This document shows positions 56,412 to 64,000 of a DNA stretch of 64,000 nucleotides, in pieces. The translations under genes were made by a program, and so were the position numbers. The DNA is taken from NCBI GenBank assembly GCA_033977485.1, contig CM066995.1, forward strand, positions 46,311,736 through 46,375,735, in the 5' to 3' direction. Every line of letters starts with the position of its first letter. Positions within the stretch are counted from its first letter, which is position 1. The notes beneath the pieces are model-generated. The model ran no database searches. It was not told the origin of the DNA and was given only the letters and a program-made list of their open reading frames with translations. The DNA comes from Hydrangea macrophylla. Taxonomy: Eukaryota; Streptophyta; Magnoliopsida; Cornales; Hydrangeaceae.

Positions 56412-58090
56412 ACTCACAACCATATGGGACTACATCTAAGACCTAAACTATCAAGATGACAATCAAAGACCTTCTGTGGTAAGGCCTTTGTAAATGGATC
56501 TACAAGATTGTCAGAGGTGGCAATCCTGCTCACAGTCACTTCTCCACTTTGAATAATATCTCAGATTAGATAATATTTCCTCTTAACGTGCTTTCCCTTT
56601 CCGTGGTTCCTTGGCTCCTTGGACTGAGCCACTACCCCACTATTATCAAAATAAAGCGTAATAGGTGACAACGATGCTGGTACCACCTCAAGCTCCATAA
56701 GGAACTTCTTAAGTCAAATAGCTTCCTTTGCGGCTTCACAAGCAGCCACATACTCAGCTTCTGTAGTTGAGTCTGCAATGCATTTTTGCTTAATGTTCCT
56801 CTAACAGACAGCACCACCTCCCAAGGTAAAGAGATGACCAGACGTTGACTTCCTTGAATCATTATCTGACATAAAGTCTGAGACAGTGTATCCCTCTTGA
56901 ATTAACTCACTACCACCGTACGTAAGCATGTAATCTTTAGTCCTTCTCAAGTACTTAAGAATGTGCTTAACGGTTGTCCAGTGTTCTGGACCTGGATTTG
57001 ATTGATATCTACTAACCATGCTAATGACAAAGCAGATATCTGGTGTAGTGCACAACATCGCATACATAAAACTTTACACTGCCGAAGCATAGGGAACTCC
57101 TGCCATGCGATTCCTCTCCTCCTGTGTCTTTGGACACTGGTCCTTGGAGAATGCCAAACCATGCTTGAAAGGTAACAAACCTTTCTTTGAATTATCCATT
57201 GAAATCCTAGTTAGCACCTTATCAATTTAACTAGCTTGAGATAATCCCATTATCTTTCGCTTACGATCCCGAACGAGCTTTATTCCAAGAATATAGCTCG
57301 CCTCTCCTAGATCCTTCATATCGAAAGTACTAGCTAGACAAACCTTGAACATTGACAATGCCGCTACATCATTTCCAATGAGTAGAATGTCATCAACGTA
57401 AAGCACAAGGAAAGCCACCACTTTTCTTTCACGCTTCTTGTATACACAAGGTTCATCCAGGTTCTGCATGAAACCAAACTACTTAACAGCTTGGTTAAAT
57501 TGGATGTTCCAACTCCTGGATGCCTGCTTAAGCCCATAAATGGACTTTTACAACTTGTATACCAAGTACCTTTTCGACCAACTATGAACCCTTCTGGTTG
57601 CTACATATAGATGTCCTCCTCAAGATTGCCATTCAAGAATGCAGTCTTGATGTCCATCTGCTAGATCTCATAATCTAGGCATGCAGGAATGGATAAGAGT
57701 ATTCTGATGGACTTGAGCATGTCTATCGGCGAGAAGGTTTCCTCATAGTCAATGCCCTCCCTCTTAGTATAATCTTTCGCTACAAGCCTAGCCTTAAAGG
57801 TCTCAACCTTTCCATCAGATCCTCTTTTCCTCTTGTAGACCCACTTATAGCCAATGGGTTTAATATTGGCTAGAAGTTCGACAAGATCCCAGCCAATTCA
57901 ACCTTCATAGCTTTAACCCAATGAGTTGAATCAACATTAGCCATTTCCTCTTCATATGTGGCAAGATCAGATTCAGATTCTATGGAGATAGCTTCAAAAA
58001 CTTGTCCTAAAAACATGTATCTATCAGGATGGCTGATAATCCTCCCACTACAATGAGGTACTAGTGCAAAAATGGGTAAAGAAGTGCTAT
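56412..58090 (-). pseudogene. Element M reverse transcriptase and RNase H (copia)
   Basis: The minus strand reads KWVYKRKRGSDGKVETFKAR, LVAKDYTKREGIDYEETFSP, MDIKTAFLNGNLEEDIYM and the catalytic VLYVDDILLIGND. Then come GIKLVRD, TPDICFVISMVSRYQSNPG, HWTTVKHILKYLRRTKDY, STTEAEYVAACEAAKE and a C-terminus near QKVFDCHLDSLGLRC. Most of the domain set is present, but stops replace Trp in several places (before QMDIKT, before RNIKQK, before LKKFLME) and the frame shifts between 57469 and 57227. RNase H is last, as in copia. Confidence 0.9.
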
Positions 58091-58099
58091 TTTCTTGAT

Positions 58100-59420
58100 T
58101 TACATCGTTATTAACTACGGGTTAGACTGAGGGCTCTCCTTCTATCTCTCTCAGATCTATCCTTCCATTAGGTTTATGGTTTATGATATAATCATCCTCT
58201 AAGAAAACATCATTTGTACTAACAAACACTTTCTGTTCTCTTGGATCATAAAAATACCATCCATAAGTACCCTTTGGATACCCTACGAAGTAACATACTT
58301 CTGATCTAGAATCAAACTTGCTCATCTTTCCTTTCAGTACATGTGCTGGACAACCCCATATCCAGAGATGTTGCAAAGAAGGCTTGTGCCCAATCCACAT
58401 CTCCCGTGGTGTCCTGGGAAAAGTTTTGCTTGGTACAAGATTTAGTATATATGTAGTGGTTTCCAAAGCATAACCCCAAAGGAATAATGGTAACTCCTAA
58501 TAACTCATCATTAACCTAGTCATGTCTAAAAGAGTCCGATTCCTTCTCTCCGCTACACCGTTCTGCTGAGGCATACCAGGTGCAATCAACTGTGATAGAA
58601 TCCCATTTTGTACGAGGTGATCAATAAAGTCATTAGAGAGGTACTAGCCACCTCGATCAGATCGAATGGCCTTGATATGTGTTCCTAATTGCTTCTCCAC
58701 TTCAGCCCTAAACTCTTTGAACTTTTCAAAGGCTTCGGACTTGTACTGCGTTAGGTATACATATTCATACCTAGAGTGGTCATCAATAAATGTTATGAAA
58801 TACTCATAACTACCTCGTGCTCTAATATTTATTGGTCCACACACATTAGTATGAACTAATTCCAATAATGCATTGGTCATGTTGTCCTTTGCGGGAAAGG
58901 GCCTTTTGGTCATCTTACCCTCTAAACAAGACTCGCAGACTTCCATTGGTTTGAGAATCAAATTGCCTAAGAACCCTTCTTTGACTAGTCTGCCAATCCT
59001 ATTTAGATTGATATGGCCAAGCCTCATATGCCAAAGCCTTGTTGGATTAGTGGAAGGTTCTTTTCTTTTAGATGGTACAATTACCATTGAGTTATTAAGT
59101 TCCATACAAGAGTCTTTAGAAATATTGGGAGTAATCACATCCAAGCCATTAGTTTTAACACCAGAACATATAAAAGAAATGTTTCTTTTAATGACAACTT
59201 CTGTTCCAAAATGAAAAGAATAACCATTATTTGATAAATTTGAAACTGAAATTAAATTATGTCTCATTAAAGGGACATAAAGTACATCTGATAAAACGAT
59301 TGTCTTATTGTCCAAAAACTCTAAAACTGCTACTCCTATAGCAACCGCAGAAACGGTTATGCTAGAACCTAGAGTCAGCATGATCTCCCCATCACTGCAT
59401 TTCCTGGTTGATCTGAACCC
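58100..59420 (-). pseudogene. Element M protease end, GAG-pre-integrase and integrase
   Basis: After the protease (LTLGSSITVSAVAIG, VLSDVLYVPLMRHNLISVS) comes the pre-integrase zinc block LWHMRLGHINLNRIGRL…CESCLEGKM. The integrase core follows with LVHTNVCGPINIRARGSYEY, IRSDRGG followed by a stop, and GVAERRNRTLLDM. The first catalytic Asp of HTDVCGP is Asn here; the second Asp and the Glu remain. The end of the region is the frame 58122-58466 (YILNLVPSKTFPRTPREMW; KVFVSTNDVFLEDD). Confidence 0.9.
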
Positions 59421-60367
59421 CTACAACGAATTACAAATATGGATAGTTGCACTAGAATCAATGCACCAAGTGTTTGAAGTATCCGTTATAAAACTTACTT
59501 CAATCACATGTGATTCAATCTTACCTTGAACTCTTGTAGCTAAGAATTCTAGAAAGTTCATCTTCCAGTAGCCCTTCTCACCGCATTGGAAACACTTTCC
59601 TTTGCCTTGGCCACCCACCTTCCCTTTGCCCTTACCTTTTCCCTTAGATTTTGCAATCTTAGGGAACGGTCCAACACTTAGACCACCAGTGCCAGCCTTC
59701 TTCTTACCTTTCTTGCCTTTTGGTGTAGATCGGGAGGAAGAAGAGCTTTGCTCAACTTTCAAAACATTGCCCCTAGGTTTGATCACCCCTTCCGTTGCCA
59801 GTAAAGAACTCATTAATTTGCTCATTGAAAAATCCATTTTATTCTTATTATAATTCAGTTTAAATTGAGCGAATAACAGTGATAGCATATTGATGATCAT
59901 ATCAACTTGGGTTTGTACGTCAATGTTGGCACCTAGGGCTCCAGCTCGTTCAAATAACCAATCATTTTTAAAACATGTCCTTTGACTGGAGTCCCTTTCG
60001 ACATCTTAGCACTTATTATCTTCTACATGGCTACCTGTCTGGCAGGCCTGCCATGCTCTCTAAACATCTTTTTCAGGGATTTAATAATGTCACTGGCATA
60101 ATTATTGGACTGGAATTGGTGTTGCAACACACTAGCCATTGAGGCCAGAATGTAGCAACGGACCATTCCATTCGACCTCTTCCATTCATCAAAATCGTGT
60201 CTGGCATTTGTCGTGACTTCTTCAGGGCATGGGGTGGTGAGGACAGATATGTGATCCTCTGTAGTTACAACGATGTCAAGGTTTCATTTCCATTCTCTGT
60301 AGTTATTTCCAGTTAACTTGTTTTGAGTGAGTATGGTGGCAAGTGGACTAAAAGTAGATCCAGACAT
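59421..60367 (-). pseudogene. Element M gag, zinc knuckle and protease active site
   Basis: The minus strand from ATG 60367 (MSGSTFSPLATILTQNKLTG) gives a copia gag with NYREWK, stop, NLDIVV and SLKKMFREHGRPARQVAM. It continues in another frame at 59900 with a Lys/Gly-rich stretch (KSKGKGKGKGKVGGQGKGK) and a knuckle CFQCGEKGYWKMNF whose His and last Cys are replaced. The protease site WCIDSSATIHICN has DSS in place of DSG. Stops include one at a Trp codon just after NYREWK. The ATG is chosen because it follows the leader and opens the gag homology. Confidence 0.88.
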
Positions 60368-62080
60368 TATGATTTACTAAAAAATCAAAAGATAAAATAA
60401 ATGTGCATATCAGATTTTGACAGTTTGAAATAAAATAATCCTTAAAACTTTTATTTTAAAAACAAAGTCGCCGGAATATCGAACGAAAGAACAAAGCCTA
60501 CCTGTGGTGGTCAATGTTCGATCTTTCGATTTATCATGACTTGTCCGCTATGCAACTCTTGCAAAATAAGTTATGACTCCCGAATCTATTTGATCTCTAA
60601 ATTTCTGAATAATGCCACGTGTGAGATCCCTTATCGATAGTTTAGCTAGTATATACCATTAACTAGGATCCAATCACAACCGCCTCAAGTAGCGCCTCCG
60701 TATGGTGGTCACCCTCTAACACGTTTGATTGATCCTATCCATGGGAAGTTCACATCTAGTAACCAATGAGTAGTGTATCCTTCGTATGGAATGATCACCC
60801 CTGGCGAGTTGACATAGAATGCACTACTCATCTTATAGTGAACCGTTAATGGAAGATCGTGGGTGTTATAAATAAGACCCTCTCCCACTAGATTTAGTAG
60901 TAAAGGATTTTGCTTTTGAAAAATTTGTTTCCACACATTACCCATAAACATCTAATGTTTACTAATGTGTTGAAATGATTTTTGAATTTTATTTTAGAAA
61001 CCTTGTTTCATGTGCATGCAAGTAGTGACAATATAATTAAATGCCAATCACAACCAAGCACATAAAACAAAAAACTAAAATTGAAACAAAGGTATTCATA
61101 TGCCTCTATCTCCCATGGCTCTATCTCTGTGGAACCTCCTTCTTGGTTTGATTGCCTCCAGATCCATCTTCATGGACAACGGCTTACTCCTCCATCTTCA
61201 TGAATTTCCATATTCTATTACATTATACCTAAACTTCTTTAAAAGCTTACAATTTATCTAGAAATAGAAAACAACAAGAAAATGAAGAAGGGTAGGGAAA
61301 CCGGTGCGACTTTCCTTTTCGTAGGATTGAACTCGCAGCACCCTTTACACATGCCTTAAAATCAAAGCAATATTAAATATAATTTACAATCATCCACTAA
61401 TCACAAACATCTTAATGCAAAATTAAAACTTTGATATTGGTGCCATGGGAGATAGAAGATTAATCTTGCTGCAAAAGGGTTAGTCGTACGCACATCCACG
61501 TATTTATAACAAATACATAATCCATTGAAACCCTTAATTGATTTACACAATACATAAACTCTTTATGCACTGATTTAAAACATTAAAACATCATCTAACT
61601 TTTCTGTCACTCTTCGATCGATCGAAGACCGATCGATCGCTCGAACCTTCGATCAGTTGAATATTATTGAATCGCTTAAACATTCAGTTTCACAGAATGA
61701 TTTAAAAAATTACAGAATATTATAAAAACAAATGTATAATTTTAAAAACTTTTGAATCTATGAAAGATACACCTGGACAGAAAAATCATTCTCGATCGAT
61801 CAAACTCCATTCAATCGATCGAACAAAATAAAGTTCGATCGATCGAAACCCTTTCGATCGCTTAAGAGTAGACAAAGTTCCGTTGATCGAGACTATTTTG
61901 ATCGATCGAATTCACCATGCATCCAATGCAATCACAGATTTGTATTCTGCTATGATAACACTACAGAAACAGATCTGTGATGATGCAATTTCGAAAAAAG
62001 TCCTAAAATCGACATACAAATCAAAGTTAGTGTTCCAAAATGCATCTATAGATCCAAATAAGCGTGGCTCAGATACCAAT
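60368..62080 (-). other. Element M untranslated leader
   Basis: 1.7 kb without genes between the 5' LTR and gag. It contains further TTCGATCGATCGAA units at 61614-61655 and 61791-61908, downstream of the promoter and therefore transcribed. The 61883-62083 open frame is chance. Confidence 0.7.
62066..62078 (-). promoter_or_regulatory. Element M primer-binding site
   Basis: The minus strand reads TGGTATCTGAGCC two bases after the 5' LTR, an initiator-Met-type site with one change from TGGTATCAGAGCC. Confidence 0.85.
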
Positions 62081-63578
62081 TGAAGGAAAAATAGGTTTAA
62101 AATATTTTAAACGTGTAGCGAAAAGAATGAGTTTCAAAAAACTTATTTGTATGCCCGGATCTACTACCCGTTAATTCTATAGATGTGTACTAACAAGAGG
62201 GAGAAGAAATATACCTTAGGTCTTAAACCCAATTCCGAAATCTTCAACCTTGGTGATGCAGTAGCCTCCATTAGGTTGTCTTCACCCTTATGACTCCTAC
62301 GGATGCTTCCCAGAGAGACTAGAGATGGTGGGATCTCTAACAAGGAGGATAGGAAGGTTTGGGAAGCCCTAAACAAGTTTTACAACTTTCGTATAGGAAA
62401 AACGACGATCATCAAACTCTATACGTAGCTGCCCTATTTATAGATTTTCAAAATTGACTTTAACCTTCGATCGATCGAAGTGACTTCTATCGATCGAACT
62501 TTCGATCGATTAAACTACTTTTCATCACTCAAACCTACCTAGGCTTCAATCGATCAAAACCTGTTCGATCGATCGAACCTGTCATGACATGATCCTCTTG
62601 TGCCTTTCTAAGTATCCTAGTGGAGCTAAGAGTGGGACCTCCTAGGCTCTTTATTGTTGGCTCAGATCAGTTGTTAATTCCCATAACCAAATTCTTTGTT
62701 CAGCAAACTAACCAACTGATCAGTTAACATTTACTCCACTATAAAATGGTAACTAAACTCCAACGCAAAAGAACATATCTGAAGTGATAACTAGACTTGT
62801 ATGTTGTACTAATGTCCCTCTACCTTCAGCATTCGTAATCATATTTAGGTAGTCGGATAACTATTACTGTCAACCTGAATCATGAATACCTCTTGTATTC
62901 CTTGAGTCCCATTCACCTTTCATGATTACCAAACATGTTGATAACTACTTATCAATAAGACTGCAGTTCTCAGTAATTAACTTGGTGACATTCTTAAGGG
63001 AATGCTTACTATGAATCAGAGGGTAGATTCTATCTTGACAACATATGTTCACAACCCTATGAACATAACATACCCAAGATACCCAGGTGTTGATCTTCTA
63101 TAGATCTCACTGAATGGTAAGTCAAAGCAGCCATATCCACAGTCTGTGTTTGTAATCGTCTCAAGATTGAGAACACATATCTTATACAAGTTATTAGTTC
63201 CTATCGACTGATTGACAGTCTTGAGTGTGAATAGGAAAGCTCAAGTCCGTCAATGCACTATAATATTAACCAAGAGTCATACTCTAGTGATTGAGATTCA
63301 TCACTCCATTCAATGGTAGTTGATCATGCTATAGTGTATACCTGATAAGATATCTAGTCTCATCATCCACTGTGACAAGTTCTAAGTATCAAAGAATAGT
63401 AATTCATATCTCACTTGTATGTATCTCATACACACACGAATTACCTACTATGATACTTAAAGATTAAACAATCATCTCATGAAAGAAACATACACAATGA
63501 AATGTAAAGCTGATATCCATATATTAAAATGTCAATGTCTCATACATAAATTAATGGTTTGAGGGCACAAACCCATCA
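62081..63578 (-). repeat. Element M 5' LTR (1498 bp)
   Basis: In minus orientation it starts TGATGGGTTTGTGCC and ends in TTTTCCTTCA. Its TTCGATCGATCGAA array (62465-62579) has one unit more than the 3' LTR. TATA (TATAAATAGGGC) lies at 62430-62441. Differences from the 3' LTR are numerous, so the insertion is old. Confidence 0.93.
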
Positions 63579-63583
63579 CTTTG

Positions 63584-63853
63584 AATGTGTGTCTACTCCG
63601 TACAGCGAAAACAATGGGTTTGGATGAGTCGACTTTCATACCATCCGAGCAAAAATTGAGAGCACATGGAAACACCCATAGGGCGATTATGAGCATCGTC
63701 TTCCTTAATCTTACTATCGAACCATTGGAAAAGGTAGCTAAGTTCCAGATTATTAACATTCTCGCTTCTTTTAATCTGCTATTGGGTAGACCTTGGTTGG
63801 ATAGTTTGAATACAATTCTATCAACAATTTACCAAAAGGTTAAATGTATTTAG
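63584..63853 (+). pseudogene. Element K protease, C-terminal part
   Basis: It continues the protease after element M: NVCLLRTAKTMGLDESTFIP, LRAHGNTHRAIMSIVFLNLT and ASFNLLLGRPWLDSLNTILS, ending at the stop at 63851-63853. The LLGRPWLD block is intact here, unlike in element A. It is probably followed by the G-patch region and polymerase beyond the window. Confidence 0.88.
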
Positions 63854-64000
63854 GGAAACAAGGTTTGTGATATCTTTGGGGATAGTTGGGTCTGAGTAAA
63901 TAAAGCGTCATTAAGCGCCCCAATTTTGGAGGTTTAGTTACAAGAAGAGCAAACAAGTTTGGGAGGATTTGAATTCATTAGCACGATAGATGATGGAAAG
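63854..64000 (+). other. Element K internal region, cut by the window edge
   Basis: In-frame reading past the stop gives KVCDIFGDSW-like sequence, interrupted again. It is consistent with the start of the protease-polymerase spacer of a Tat element. Confidence 0.5.

Larger units (their letters stand above)
54910..63578 (-). mobile_element. Ty1/copia LTR retrotransposon M, nested in element K
   Basis: 8669 bp on the minus strand, with LTRs of 1491 and 1498 bp, target duplication ctttg at 54905-54909 and 63579-63583, an initiator-Met primer site, gag, protease, integrase, reverse transcriptase and RNase H in copia order. Removing it and one ctttg restores element K's protease frame (…GSAL / NVCLLRTAKTMG). 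All genes carry stops. Confidence 0.95.

Overview
The window is nuclear DNA from a flowering plant, most likely a eudicot. It is AT-rich, has introns with plant-type GT/AG borders, and consists of long-terminal-repeat (LTR) retrotransposons and their fragments inserted into one another. I see no convincing host gene, tRNA, rRNA, CRISPR array or prokaryotic feature. Nearly every coding stretch carries stops or frameshifts, many of them G-to-A changes at Trp codons, so these are old copies. The composite at 31522-47881 is the exception and looks younger.

Layout. (1) 1-16220: a minus-strand Tat-type Ty3/gypsy element 'A' (integrase, RNase H, reverse transcriptase, G-patch region, protease). Beyond its integrase lie two decayed genes on the opposite strand: an intron-bearing plant-mobile-domain gene and a DUF7745-like gene. 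A plus-strand Ty3/gypsy element 'B' (8986-15601) sits inside A's protease gene. (2) 16221-about 23085: 'C', a non-autonomous element with a 1.6-kb LTR, a tRNA-Asp-type primer site and unfamiliar Tyr/Gln-rich and acidic proteins. It is split by a 2.8-kb solo LTR 'D' (18455-21235). (3) 23091-28815: an Ogre-like solo LTR 'E' (23091-26353), an inverted LTR fragment 'F' and a copia-like fragment 'G'. (4) 28815-48520: a minus-strand Ty3/gypsy element 'H', split inside gag by a 16.4-kb composite 'J' of the TR-GAG type (gag and protease, no polymerase). J holds several LTR and internal segments, some inverted. (5) 48521-64000: an Ogre/Tat-type element 'K' (3-kb LTR, primer site, gag, protease) that runs off the right edge, split inside its protease by a minus-strand Ty1/copia element 'M' (54910-63578).

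Four insertions (B in A, D in C, J in H, M in K) can be read at base level. Each has a 5-bp target duplication, and removing the insert plus one duplication copy rejoins the interrupted reading frame. E also has a perfect 5-bp duplication.

The most interesting pattern crosses families. In C, J, E/K and M the LTR carries a cluster of short palindromic repeats just upstream of a TATA box. C and M belong to different superfamilies but share the same palindrome, TTCGATCGATCGAA. A second recurrent design in C and J is a 7-bp-arm hairpin with a GGA-containing loop, followed 9-11 nt later by a run of five to seven G. J itself looks like a product of copying between related templates. Its two outer LTRs match each other and are bounded by one target duplication, while its interior is a mosaic with a 2.2-kb inverted repeat.
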